Position numbers and translations under genes: made by a program. Below are positions 43,848 through 52,492 of a DNA stretch of 52,962 bases, piece by piece. The notes beneath the pieces were generated by a model. It did not search any database. It saw nothing but the letters and a program-made list of their open reading frames with translations, and was not told where the DNA came from. The stretch's first letter is position 1. Each line of letters opens with the position of its first letter. The stretch comes from an uncultured Bacilli bacterium (lineage in GTDB: Bacteria > Bacillota_I > Bacilli_A > RF39 > UBA660): positions 1 through 52,962 of the forward strand of contig CALVYF010000006.1 in NCBI GenBank assembly GCA_944372055.1, in the 5' to 3' direction.

Positions 43848-45104
43848 ATGTATTGTAGTGAGTGCGGTGCAAAGAATGAAAAAGATGCTCTATTTTGTGA
43901 AGAATGCGGTGCAAAGTTAGAGCAACCAAAAGAGGATAAAACCCCTAAGAAAAAAACATCAAAAAAGAAAAGTACAAAAAAATTAAATAAAAAACAATGG
44001 ATTATAATCGGTATTATGATAGCTGTAGTAGTAATCTTATTTATCGTATTTCAAGTGTTAAAAACACAGACATCACCATCTAAGATTGTAGAAAATTATA
44101 TTGAAGCAATAAATAATAAAGATTATGAAAAGTTATATGATTATGCAAATTATACTGGAGACCAAACATTTATTAGTAAAAAAGCTTATACAGAGGCTGT
44201 AAAAGAAAAATTAGAAGGAAAAAGTACCATTAACAATTTTGTAGTTGGAACAACAACTTATGAAAACGGAGGACTTACAGCAGTAGTCACAGTAAATGCT
44301 GCTATGAGACTAGGAACCAGTACAACAACAGATTCATCATTTGAAATCAAATTAACAAAAGAAAAGGAAAAAGCATTTTTATTCTTTCCAAAATGGACAA
44401 TGGCAGATGATGAGTTATTAGGGATGAACACAACAGAAAATTATAATATTACAGTACCAAAAGATACAGAAATAACTTATGCAGGAGTCAAAGTAACAGA
44501 TAAATATCTTGATAAAAAAGAAAAAGAAGACTATACAGAAACATATATTCTACCACAAGTATTAACGACTTCTACAAATGTAGAATTCAAGTTACCTGGT
44601 GGATTAGAAATAGAAAAAGAGATTACCCCATCAAGTTATAGTAAAAGATATAGCTTAAGTATTACAAGTAGTGATCTTACGGATAAAACCAAAGAAAAAC
44701 TAACAAAAGAAGCAACAGAAACAATGGAGACAACGATGAAGGGAATTATGGATAATAAGAGTTTTGATGACATAAAATCTGTATTAGCTGAAAAACCAGA
44801 TTCTGAATATTATAAAGATTTTGCAGAAGAATATGCAGATTATTTAAAAGATGTTCAAGAAGATAGTAAAAAATTAACATCTTTCGATGTGGAAAGCATG
44901 ACAGTTTCATCCATCGGCTTTACAAGAGATTATGAGTTAAGCTTAAGAGTAAGAATGAGTTATTCTTGGACAGAGACAGAAAATGGTAAAGAAGAAGATG
45001 ATGATAGATATAATTATGTTACTTTCTATATGATTCCAGAAGAAGATAATTATAAAGTAGTAGGTATTTCTTCATTCCCTGCAACAGTTTCTTATTTATG
45101 GTAA
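43848..45104 (+). CDS. zinc-ribbon membrane protein, TcaA-like layout
   Basis: 418 residues. N-terminal zinc ribbon with two CxxC pairs (MYCSECGAK and LFCEECGAK), a Lys/Thr-rich linker, one membrane helix (about 50-70), then a large extracellular part with an NTF2-like region (SPSKIVENYIEAINNKDYEKLYDY) and beta-rich modules. This layout is shared with TcaA/YvlC-type envelope proteins. The exact family and role are unknown. It heads a three-gene set, all with an N-terminal zinc ribbon. Confidence 0.75.
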   Translation: MYCSECGAKNEKDALFCEECGAKLEQPKEDKTPKKKTSKKKSTKKLNKKQWIIIGIMIAVVVILFIVFQVLKTQTSPSKIVENYIEAINNKDYEKLYDYANYTGDQTFISKKAYTEAVKEKLEGKSTINNFVVGTTTYENGGLTAVVTVNAAMRLGTSTTTDSSFEIKLTKEKEKAFLFFPKWTMADDELLGMNTTENYNITVPKDTEITYAGVKVTDKYLDKKEKEDYTETYILPQVLTTSTNVEFKLPGGLEIEKEITPSSYSKRYSLSITSSDLTDKTKEKLTKEATETMETTMKGIMDNKSFDDIKSVLAEKPDSEYYKDFAEEYADYLKDVQEDSKKLTSFDVESMTVSSIGFTRDYELSLRVRMSYSWTETENGKEEDDDRYNYVTFYMIPEEDNYKVVGISSFPATVSYLW

Positions 45105-45119
45105 AGAGAGGAGTAAACA

Positions 45120-45914
45120 ATGGCAAAATTTTGTAACAAATGCGGAAAACCATTAGTAGATGGCAAATGCTCACATTGTGAGCAAACTGAAAAAGAAGTA
45201 GTAGAGGCTACTTCTGAAGAAAATTTATTTATCGAATATCTTAATGTATTAAAAGGAATGTTCACCCATCCAGTTGCAACAATAAAAAAAGAGGCAACAG
45301 CAAAAAATCTTCCATTAGGAATTGTATCAATGGTAATTTGTGCAATATTATTTGGAATTTTCATACATGTATTATTAAGTAATATATTCTCATCTGTAGG
45401 TATGGATTTATCAGTAATCAGTACTATGATGGAACAATTAAATACCCAAATAGCAGCAACAGGATTGTCATTACCATCACTTTCAAATGTAGGAATAAAA
45501 ATGGCAATCATGTTTGCCATAGCATCAGTAATTATGGCAGGATTAATCTACTTAATGCATGCTGTAATATTTAAAAAGAAATTAGATTTTAAGAAAATAA
45601 TTTCTATGATAGGAATAATTGAAGTATCCTTTAGTGTACTTCTTTTAGCAGCAACCATATTATCATTTATTCATTATGTACTAGGTTTAATTATATTGAT
45701 ATTGGCAATAGCCTTCTTATTAGTACACTTACATCAAGGAATTTTAGTAATTTCCACAACAACTAAAACTCAAACAATTTATACAATTGCATTATGTGTA
45801 GGTATTGCGATTATCGCATTTACTTTATCATTAGTAACAGTACTAATATCTAGTATATTAGCACTAAGTCTTCAAACCACTAGTACCTCAATTAGTAGTG
45901 GACTAGGACTATAG
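45120..45914 (+). CDS. zinc-ribbon polytopic membrane protein (paralogue 1)
   Basis: 264 residues. Zinc ribbon FCNKCGKPLVDGKCSHCE, then a cytoplasmic segment (FIEYLNVLKGMFTHPVATIK) and five or six membrane helices, in the manner of the Yip1/DUF1282-like group. About 35-40% similar by eye to the next gene at the N-terminus, so the pair arose by duplication. Function unknown. AGAGAGGAG binding site. Confidence 0.75.
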   Translation: MAKFCNKCGKPLVDGKCSHCEQTEKEVVEATSEENLFIEYLNVLKGMFTHPVATIKKEATAKNLPLGIVSMVICAILFGIFIHVLLSNIFSSVGMDLSVISTMMEQLNTQIAATGLSLPSLSNVGIKMAIMFAIASVIMAGLIYLMHAVIFKKKLDFKKIISMIGIIEVSFSVLLLAATILSFIHYVLGLIILILAIAFLLVHLHQGILVISTTTKTQTIYTIALCVGIAIIAFTLSLVTVLISSILALSLQTTSTSISSGLGL

Positions 45915-45927
45915 AAAGGAGTAAACA

Positions 45928-46698
45928 ATGGCAAAGTTTTGTAATAAATGTGGAAAAGCATTAGTCGATGGAATTTGTCCTGATTGTTCTAAAAAAGAAG
46001 AAGTAAAAGAAGAACAAACAACAACAAGCAATTTAGGAAATGACTTATTAGATATTATAAAAAATATTTGGAAAAAGCCTATTGAAACAATAGAAAAATA
46101 TGTAAAAAAAGAAAATCTTCCATTATCATTTATTCTTTTAGGAATTGGTGTATTAGTAGGTGGAATATTCACATACTGTTATACAGATAGCATTGTAACT
46201 GGAATAGTTACACAAATAAATAATAAAATGGCAGGTATTGCTTCTATGATGGGGCAGTCTTATACTGCAACAACACCAATCACAACTATTCCATTTTTCC
46301 AATTGTTCTTATCAGGAATTTTAACTACAGCATTAGCCTATACATTCTTTATTCTTTTATCAAAACTATTTGTAGGAATTATCTTTAAAGGAAAAGCTAG
46401 TCTAAAACAATTTACTACAGCAGTTGCAACTGCTAGTGTATTTCCAACTCTATTTACATTAGTAGGGATTTTAACAAGTTTTATTTCATATCAATTGACA
46501 TCATTCGTTTATTTAATAGGTTTAATATTATTTATTGTAGTAGTTGTACAAAGTTTTATGGATGTATTAAAAGCAAAAGAAGAAAGATTAAGCTATGCAG
46601 TACCATTAACAGTTATTATCACTTATGTAGGTATTATTGTAATTAATATTATTGTTTTAGCCATAATCACATCAAGTCAAGTAACACCAATATATTAA
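45928..46698 (+). CDS. zinc-ribbon polytopic membrane protein (paralogue 2)
   Basis: 256 residues. Starts MAKFCNKCGKALVDGICPDC, nearly the same as paralogue 1, then DLLDIIKNIWKKPIETIEKY followed by a five- or six-helix membrane part. The N-terminal ribbon is the most conserved section; the membrane part has drifted. It is the last gene of the set, ending in a strong terminator. Confidence 0.75.
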   Translation: MAKFCNKCGKALVDGICPDCSKKEEVKEEQTTTSNLGNDLLDIIKNIWKKPIETIEKYVKKENLPLSFILLGIGVLVGGIFTYCYTDSIVTGIVTQINNKMAGIASMMGQSYTATTPITTIPFFQLFLSGILTTALAYTFFILLSKLFVGIIFKGKASLKQFTTAVATASVFPTLFTLVGILTSFISYQLTSFVYLIGLILFIVVVVQSFMDVLKAKEERLSYAVPLTVIITYVGIIVINIIVLAIITSSQVTPIY

Positions 46699-46702
46699 AT
46701 TC

Positions 46703-46730
46703 AAAAGAAGTGATTTCTCACTTCTTTTTT
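46703..46730 (+). terminator. Rho-independent terminator
   Basis: AAAAGAAGTGA, loop TTTC, TCACTTCTTTT: perfect 11-bp stem and T run. Confidence 0.88.
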
Positions 46731-46774
46731 GTATGAAATAAAAAAAACAGCAAAGAATATAAATGGTGATATAA

Positions 46775-47218
46775 ATGAAACAAGAAAAATATGAAATGAT
46801 TGCAAAAGAACATAAAGCAAAGAATCCTAAACTACAAAATGCAATTGTTGCATTTTTAATAGGTGGAGTAATTGGAATGATAGGAGAAGGAATTATAGAA
46901 TTATTATGTAATATTTTTCATATGTCTAGAAATAATGCGGGGACGATTATGATAGTAATTATGATTTTTATAGCATCTCTTTCAACTGCTTTAGGATTTT
47001 TTGACAAATTAGTAACAAAATTTAAATGTGGTCTTTTAATACCAATCACTGGATTCGCTCATTCGATGACAAGTGCTGCACTAGATTATAAAAAAGAAGG
47101 CCCTATTTATGGAGTTGGAGCCAATATTTTTAAATTGGCAGGATCGGTAATTTTATATGGAATCGTGGCTGCATGGTTTTTTGGAATGATTCGTTATCTA
47201 TTAGGAGGTAGAATATGA
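46775..47218 (+). CDS. spoVAC: stage V sporulation protein AC
   Basis: 147 residues, near the usual 150. Four helices; LIGGVIGMIGEGI and the CGLLIPITGFAHSMTSAALD block with the pore-like pattern are typical. In the family SpoVAC is an inner-membrane channel protein needed for uptake of dipicolinic acid into spores and its release at germination. The stop overlaps spoVAD by 4 bp. The upstream stretch TGAAATA (46734-46740) and GAATATAA (46755-46762) loosely resembles a forespore-sigma promoter, which is weak evidence. Confidence 0.93.
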   Translation: MKQEKYEMIAKEHKAKNPKLQNAIVAFLIGGVIGMIGEGIIELLCNIFHMSRNNAGTIMIVIMIFIASLSTALGFFDKLVTKFKCGLLIPITGFAHSMTSAALDYKKEGPIYGVGANIFKLAGSVILYGIVAAWFFGMIRYLLGGRI

Positions 47219-48207
47219 CATTTACTTATAATGATGTATATGTAAAAGATACCGCAACGATTGCAGGTCCATATGAGAAGAAAGGTCCATTAAAAAAGTA
47301 TTTTGATAAAACTTTTGATGATTTATACTATGATGAGGACTCCTGGGAAAAAGCAGAAATAAAATCAGTAAAAGAAAGTCTAAAGTTATTACATAAGAAA
47401 GTTGGAATCAAAAGAAAAGAAGTAGATGTTATTTTAGGTGGAGATTTATTAAATCAGATAGCAGCGACTACCTATGGGGCATATAATTTTTCTAAATGTT
47501 TTCTAGGACTATATGGAGCTTGTTCCACTTCTGTAGAAGCAATGATACTAGGAAGTGTATTAATTGATGCAAAGAAAGTAAAAAATGCTATTGTAACTGT
47601 TTCCTCACACAATATGGCGGCCGAAAAACAATTCAGAAACCCAACGGAATATGGTGCACCAAAACCAAAAAGTGCTACCTTTACTGCAACAGGTAGTGCT
47701 TCCATGTTACTAACAAAAGAAAAAACAGACATTAAGGTAGAGTCTTCTACCATTGGACAAATTATAGACCTAAATCAAAATAATCCTAACGACATGGGAA
47801 AAGTGATGGCACCAGCTGCGATTGATACGATTAAAAGGCATTTAAAAGATTTAAATAGAAAACCAGACTACTATGATTTGATTGTAACTGGAGATTTGGG
47901 TTTATATGGGAAAGAAATATTAAAAGATTATATGTTAGAGGAATATGATTTAGATTTAAAAGATAATTACAATGACTGTGGAGTTATGCTATATGATTTA
48001 AAAGAACAAGAAGAGTGTCTTGCTGGAGGAAGTGGACCTGTCTGTAGTGCCTTAGTATCCTTTGGATATATCTATCATGAAATGAAAAAGAAAAATCTAA
48101 AAAGAGTACTAATCGTCGCAACAGGAGCCCTATTTTCTCCAACTATGGTTTATCAAAAAGAAAATATTTATTCAATTGCGAATGCAATTAGTTTGGAGGT
48201 AGTCTAA
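47215..48207 (+). CDS. spoVAD: stage V sporulation protein AD
   Basis: 330 residues, close to the 338 of B. subtilis. Thiolase-like fold with GLYGACSTSVEAMILG containing the position of the catalytic Cys, and ATFTATGSASMLL and GDLGLYGKEIL blocks. In the family SpoVAD binds dipicolinic acid rather than acting as a thiolase. The start overlaps spoVAC and the stop overlaps spoVAE (TAATG). Confidence 0.95.
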   Translation: MTFTYNDVYVKDTATIAGPYEKKGPLKKYFDKTFDDLYYDEDSWEKAEIKSVKESLKLLHKKVGIKRKEVDVILGGDLLNQIAATTYGAYNFSKCFLGLYGACSTSVEAMILGSVLIDAKKVKNAIVTVSSHNMAAEKQFRNPTEYGAPKPKSATFTATGSASMLLTKEKTDIKVESSTIGQIIDLNQNNPNDMGKVMAPAAIDTIKRHLKDLNRKPDYYDLIVTGDLGLYGKEILKDYMLEEYDLDLKDNYNDCGVMLYDLKEQEECLAGGSGPVCSALVSFGYIYHEMKKKNLKRVLIVATGALFSPTMVYQKENIYSIANAISLEVV

Positions 48208-48557
48208 TGTTACTTGTAAATTCATTTCTATTCTGCGGAATAGTATGTATGATTGCTCAAATTATATTAGATAATACAAAATTAACTCCTGGACATGTAA
48301 CTAGTATGTTTGTAGTATTTGGAGCTGTTTTAGATTCATTTAGTTTTTATGACAAAATTATAAAAGTAGTAGGGGGAGGAGCTTTATTACCAATAACTAG
48401 TTTTGGTCATTCTTTAATTCATGGAGCATTAGCCAAGGCAAACGAATATGGAATTCTAGGAATTCTGATGGGAATGTTTGATTTAACTGCAACAGGTATC
48501 ACAGCAGCAATCATCTTTTCCTTTATATTTACTTTAATATTTAAACCAAAAAACTAA
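48207..48557 (+). CDS. spoVAE: stage V sporulation protein AE (AEb type)
   Basis: 116 residues, exact family length. Four helices; LTPGHVTSMFVVFGAVLDSF and GGGALLPITSFGHSLIHGAL are characteristic. Together with spoVAC and spoVAD this is the minimal SpoVACDE set found in many clostridia and gut Firmicutes. No spoVAA, spoVAB or spoVAF is present next to it. Confidence 0.93.
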   Translation: MLLVNSFLFCGIVCMIAQIILDNTKLTPGHVTSMFVVFGAVLDSFSFYDKIIKVVGGGALLPITSFGHSLIHGALAKANEYGILGILMGMFDLTATGITAAIIFSFIFTLIFKPKN

Positions 48558-48588
48558 TAATCTATGATAAAATAGACTTGGTGATAGA

Positions 48589-49221
48589 ATGAAAGAAGAA
48601 GTAAGAAAAGTAATAGAAGAAGAAAGAGTAAAACCAAAAATAACTTATCAAAAACCATTTCTTATTTTATTAACAGGAAATGTAGGAAGTGGAAAGAGTT
48701 TAGTTTCACAAATATTATCCAAAGAATTAAATTTATATTTAATTAGTGGAGATTATATAAGAAATATAATAAAAAAGCGATATCCAGAAATAGATTTACA
48801 TAATGTAGAAGTCAGGCAAACGAATAATATAGTTTGCCTAGAAGAAATGAAATACTGTATAGATAATAAATATTCTATAATTCTAGACAGAAGCATATCG
48901 AATAAAAAGGATTTATCTACGATTACTGAAAGAGTAGATTTACCAATCATTTTGATTAAAATAATATCTTCTGAGGATGAAAATATAAAAAGAGTAAAAA
49001 ATAGACAAGAAGAAAAGGAAATGGTAATACCACACTATGGACATCAAGAATCAAAAAGCGGGGTAGTAACAGAAGAAGAATATAATAAGATAAAAGAAAG
49101 AAAAGTATATGATTTAGAGGATAGTATATATAATTATTTTATAAATACTAATACATCATTGGAAGAATTAAAAATAAATTTAAAGGATATGATAGAAGAT
49201 ATAAAGAAAAAATATAAATAA
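48589..49221 (+). CDS. P-loop kinase-like ATPase
   Basis: 210 residues. LLTGNVGSGKSLVSQILSKE is a clear Walker A motif, followed by LYLISGDYIRNIIKK, as in small-molecule kinases, and IILDRSISNK in the place of the Walker B/lid region. Resembles the AAA_33/zeta-toxin-like nucleotide or sugar kinases. Substrate unknown. No antitoxin-like gene stands beside it. It starts 31 bp after spoVAE and may be co-transcribed. Confidence 0.75.
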   Translation: MKEEVRKVIEEERVKPKITYQKPFLILLTGNVGSGKSLVSQILSKELNLYLISGDYIRNIIKKRYPEIDLHNVEVRQTNNIVCLEEMKYCIDNKYSIILDRSISNKKDLSTITERVDLPIILIKIISSEDENIKRVKNRQEEKEMVIPHYGHQESKSGVVTEEEYNKIKERKVYDLEDSIYNYFINTNTSLEELKINLKDMIEDIKKKYK

Positions 49222-49250
49222 AAAAGAAATTGCTATTGCAGTTTCTTTTT
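49221..49250. terminator. bidirectional terminator
   Basis: AAAAAGAAATTGC, loop TATT, GCAGTTTCTTTTT: a 13-bp stem with one G-T pair, flanked by A and T runs, between convergent genes. Confidence 0.75.
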
Positions 49251-49555
49251 TAATATTGATTAGATGAAAGTGAAATTATTAAATTCATATTATCGTCTTT
49301 AGCCATAATATTTTTATGATGTTCACCACATTTTTTACAATGATAAACAATTTTATAAGTATCCCTAAATTTTTCAATCCCAATTGGCTCTAAAATTCCT
49401 AAACAAGTATTTTGCCTATCTCCTGGCATAATATCAACATGCTTAGAACAAAGACAGAAAGGGCAATGATCTCTAGCGCTATATCCTAAAGGTAAGACTT
49501 TTTTACCACAAGCCTCACAAACAAATTCTTCATCTCTCATAGTAAATTTTTTCAT
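49250..49555 (-). CDS. RNHCP domain protein
   Basis: 101 residues. Two CxxC pairs near the ends (FVCEACGKK and YHCKKCGEHH) and the family motif ARDHCPFCLCSKHVD, with DH in place of the named RNH triplet. A small zinc-ribbon protein of unknown function. A binding site (AAGGAGAAA) lies 5' of the ATG. It follows the MerR gene by 9 bp. Confidence 0.85.
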   Translation of the reverse strand: MKKFTMRDEEFVCEACGKKVLPLGYSARDHCPFCLCSKHVDIMPGDRQNTCLGILEPIGIEKFRDTYKIVYHCKKCGEHHKNIMAKDDNMNLIISLSSNQY

Positions 49556-49564
49556 AATTTCTCC

Positions 49565-50701
49565 TTATTTAATTTTTTTGTAATAATATTTATATGGTCT
49601 AGAATTACTTTCTTTACGATTAATCAAAATATTCATATAAGTGGAGAAAGCTTTTTTATAAGGTTTATATAAATATGAATAAAAAATAACATTATCTTCT
49701 TTCATAATTAAATAATGATCTTTCCAACGAATATTTTCAAAATTTGTAGACCCATCTTTATATAATTCTATAAATTCATATTTACTATCAATTTTTGTAT
49801 GAATCTTTTTAGGATTAAATAAATATGGAGGCTCTATAATTTCTCCCATCAATTTCCATTTACCAATAAAATCTTTTGGATGTACATTAGCAATATGTTT
49901 ATCTAAGTACATACGATGAGCTAGTTCATCCTCATTTTCTTGATTTAAATCGTATGCTTCAACATATATATCTATTTTATCATTATTATAAACTTCTTGA
50001 AAAGAACCTCTGATTTGAATATTATTTTCCTTAGCATATTCAATAATTTTTTTATAAGAATCCAAAATAGTAGTTTCAACAGTAGTGTGTAAAACATTTT
50101 TAATTTTCTGACTATTAATGATTCTAATACCTTTTTTATTATAATTATGTAGAGAGTTAGGATTAGATAAAATATAATCAGGCAATATCCTTCCAATAAA
50201 ACATCTAGTGTTTTCTTGTGAAAATCCTTTCTCATAATTTTCTACAATAAAAGGATATTTACTAAATTGTTCTTGCTTAATTTTTTTATCAACGGTTTTA
50301 AGAACATGTTCAATATCAGCTCTAGATTTAATAGTAGTAGAAATACCAACAATTGTAAAATTAGGGTTAACAATAAATTCCACTTTTTGTTTTGTCATAT
50401 TATTTTTCAATTTTTGCAGTATCATTATTTTTTTTGAGCTTTCATCCTCAATTTTTTTGATTTGTTCGTTTAATTTTTCTTTCTTTTCATCTTGTAATAA
50501 ATCTTTAATTTCATCTAAAGAAAATCCTGAAAGTTGCAAATCTTTTATTTTTTTTAAAGTATTGATTTGTTTTTCACTATAGTATCTATACCCAGTTAGC
50601 GGATTAATTTTCACAGGCTTTAGTAAATTAATCTTATCGTAATACCTTAAAGTTTTTATTGTAGTTTCACATAAATATGAAAACTCTCCAATTTGATACA
50701 T
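49565..50701 (-). CDS. MerR family regulator with effector-binding domain
   Basis: 378 residues. N-terminal winged HTH: MYQIGEFSYLCETTIKTLRY then YYDKINLLKPVKINPLTGYR, the exact MerR pattern, and a coiled coil (about 75-115). Residues about 125-275 look like a GyrI/BmrR-type ligand domain, followed by an extra lipocalin-like C-terminal section (about 280-378, GKWKLMGEIIEPPYLF). BmrR/BltR relatives bind cationic drugs and switch on efflux pumps. No pump gene is nearby, so the target is probably its own transcript with the RNHCP gene. The promoter has the typical 19-bp spacer. Confidence 0.9.
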   Translation of the reverse strand: MYQIGEFSYLCETTIKTLRYYDKINLLKPVKINPLTGYRYYSEKQINTLKKIKDLQLSGFSLDEIKDLLQDEKKEKLNEQIKKIEDESSKKIMILQKLKNNMTKQKVEFIVNPNFTIVGISTTIKSRADIEHVLKTVDKKIKQEQFSKYPFIVENYEKGFSQENTRCFIGRILPDYILSNPNSLHNYNKKGIRIINSQKIKNVLHTTVETTILDSYKKIIEYAKENNIQIRGSFQEVYNNDKIDIYVEAYDLNQENEDELAHRMYLDKHIANVHPKDFIGKWKLMGEIIEPPYLFNPKKIHTKIDSKYEFIELYKDGSTNFENIRWKDHYLIMKEDNVIFYSYLYKPYKKAFSTYMNILINRKESNSRPYKYYYKKIK

Positions 50702-50724
50702 ACAAAATCTCCTTTCTTAATGAC

Positions 50725-50755
50725 AACTTATCACTCCCCATAAGGGGAGAGTCAA
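50725..50755 (-). promoter_or_regulatory. MerR-type promoter with operator in a 19-bp spacer
   Basis: On the minus strand: TTGACT (50750-50755), 19-bp spacer, TAAGTT (50725-50730). The spacer holds the dyad CTCCCC-TTAT-GGGGAG (50734-50749). This matches the classical MerR promoter, where the regulator untwists the overlong spacer when it binds its ligand. Confidence 0.85.
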
Positions 50756-50799
50756 CCCTTTTTTATTATAAGTTATTATAGCATACAAGAAAGGTTTTA

Positions 50800-50808
50800 T
50801 GCTATAAT
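50800..50808 (+). promoter_or_regulatory. extended -10 promoter for scpA-scpB
   Basis: TG-C, TATAAT (50803-50808), 31 bp upstream of the ATG at 50840. No good -35. Confidence 0.55.
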
Positions 50809-50839
50809 AGAAAAGAAAATGATAGACGGAAGTGATAAT

Positions 50840-51559
50840 ATGCAATTTAAAATTAACGAATTTGAAGGACCACTAGATTTATTGCTGCACTTAATTAAAG
50901 AAAATAAAATGGATATTATGAATATTGAAATAGAACGTATTACAGAACAATATATTTCATATTTAGATGAGCAAGAAAAAATGAATTTAGAAATTGCTAG
51001 TGAGTACTTAGTAATGGCTTCCGAATTAATTGAATTAAAATCAAAGTTATTACTTCCAAATCAAAAAAATGAAACAGAAGAAGAGGAAGAAGCAGATCCG
51101 AGAGAAGAATTAGTAAATAGACTTTTAGAATATCAAGCTTATAAAGAAATTACTAAAGTATTAAAAGAGAAAGAAGAATTACGAAAAGAAATTTATACTA
51201 AATCACCGGAAAGTGTAAAAAATTATGTAGATGAAAATGCCAAATTATCAAGTGATATTACTTTAGATGATTTAGTAGAGGCATTTAAAAAGTATCTAGA
51301 AAGAAAAAAAGAGACAAAGCCACTAAAAACAAAAGTGACAACAAATGAAATTAGTGTGTCTTCTAGAAGATTAGAAATAAAAAGCATTTTGAGAAGTAAA
51401 CCAAGAGTTTCATTCTTTGAATTATTTCCAGTTCTAAATAAAGAATATGTAGTTGCAACTTTTTTAGCAATTCTAGAGATGGCAAAAAATAAAGAATTAA
51501 AGATTACACAAGATAAAAATTTCGATGATATTATATGTGAGGTGCGGGATGAAAAATAA
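50840..51559 (+). CDS. scpA: segregation and condensation protein A
   Basis: 239 residues from ATG 50840 (GGAAGTGA just upstream; the earlier ATG at 50819 has no site). FKINEFEGPLDLLLHLIKEN and SELIELKSKLLLP are the N-terminal kleisin block that binds the Smc neck; VSFFELFPVLNKEYVVATFL AILEMAK at the C-terminus binds the Smc head. ScpA closes the Smc-ScpAB ring for chromosome compaction and segregation. It overlaps scpB by 11 bp. Confidence 0.95.
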   Translation: MQFKINEFEGPLDLLLHLIKENKMDIMNIEIERITEQYISYLDEQEKMNLEIASEYLVMASELIELKSKLLLPNQKNETEEEEEADPREELVNRLLEYQAYKEITKVLKEKEELRKEIYTKSPESVKNYVDENAKLSSDITLDDLVEAFKKYLERKKETKPLKTKVTTNEISVSSRRLEIKSILRSKPRVSFFELFPVLNKEYVVATFLAILEMAKNKELKITQDKNFDDIICEVRDEK

Positions 51560-52124
51560 AGCAGTATTAGAAGGATTATTATTTGTGGTAGGAGAAGATG
51601 GATTAACCCTAGATCAAATCGAAGAAGTATTAGAAATATCAGAAGATGAAGTAAAAGAACTAGTAAATGAATTAAAACATAGTTACGAAAAGGAAGACAG
51701 AGGACTAAGAATAGATTTTTTAGGGAATAGATTAAAACTAACTACGAAATTTGAACACAGAGAATATTATCAAAAATTATTAGAAAATCCTGAAACTAAT
51801 ATCTTGAGCCAAGCGGCTCTAGAAACATTAGCAATTATTGCTTATAATGAACCTCTTACCAGAATGCAAGTAGATAAAATAAGAGGGGTAAGTAGTGGTC
51901 AAATGATTCGTAAACTAGTTGCTAAAGGATTGATAAAAGAATCTGGTAGAAGTGATTTGCCAGGAAGGCCAATTCTTTATGAAACAACAAATGATTTTCT
52001 AGATTACTTTGGACTAAACAACATTCAAGAATTACCAGATATGGAAAAGTATATTGAAAAAGTAGAACAAGAACCGGATGATGAAAAAGATTTATACACA
52101 TCAAAATATAAAGAAGAAATGTAA
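51549..52124 (+). CDS. scpB: segregation and condensation protein B
   Basis: 191 residues from ATG 51549, with GAGGTGCGGG just before. Two winged-helix domains; ALETLAIIAYNEPLTRMQVD and GLIKESGRSDLPGRPILYET are conserved family blocks. ScpB dimers bind the middle of ScpA. Start at 51525 in the same frame is unlikely because it has no binding site. Confidence 0.95.
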   Translation: MKNKAVLEGLLFVVGEDGLTLDQIEEVLEISEDEVKELVNELKHSYEKEDRGLRIDFLGNRLKLTTKFEHREYYQKLLENPETNILSQAALETLAIIAYNEPLTRMQVDKIRGVSSGQMIRKLVAKGLIKESGRSDLPGRPILYETTNDFLDYFGLNNIQELPDMEKYIEKVEQEPDDEKDLYTSKYKEEM

Positions 52125-52138
52125 ATAGAGGTATAATT

Positions 52139-52424
52139 ATGAATATTTGTGGTGAGTATGCAATTGCCCAAATTTTAGATACTCTTAATTCAGTAGTAAG
52201 CACAATACAAATGGTAATATTTCTACAACAAAAAAAGAATTTTTGCCAATTATTATACTAAAGGATTATGATAAACCTACATTAAATCGAGAATTGGTAG
52301 CTGTAGTCAAAAAATATGGTAAAAAGTTGTCGGAGCAAATAAAAATAATAATGGATATAGTTTTGAACATATAGATATTATAGCAAAGAAAACAAAAGAT
52401 AAAATTATTAGATTGAACAAATAA
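52139..52424 (+). pseudogene. frameshifted remnant of a small gene
   Basis: Starts with a good site (AGAGGTATAATT) and ATG, reads 40 codons and stops (52259-52261). Sensible coding continues in the -1 frame (52189 to about 52325; KKEFLPIIILKDYDKPTLNR and ELVAVVKKYGKK) and then in a third frame (from 52326; VVGANKNNNGYSFEHIDII), ending at TAA 52422-52424. The combined reading would give about 93-95 residues. The second shift lies at an A5 run. No family recognised. Either a decayed gene or sequencing errors. Confidence 0.5.
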
Positions 52425-52427
52425 CTA

Positions 52428-52457
52428 ACTAGATAATGCACATATCTAGTTTTTTTC
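52428..52457 (+). terminator. Rho-independent terminator
   Basis: ACTAGATA, 7-nt loop, TATCTAGT (52443-52450), T run to 52457. Confidence 0.85.
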
Positions 52458-52492
52458 ATATATATCATATATATAAATATATAAAGTCAAAT

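Noticed and set aside
48589-49221. P-loop protein considered as a zeta-type toxin
   Set aside because: No epsilon-type antitoxin gene is adjacent, and the Walker A region alone does not separate it from ordinary small kinases.
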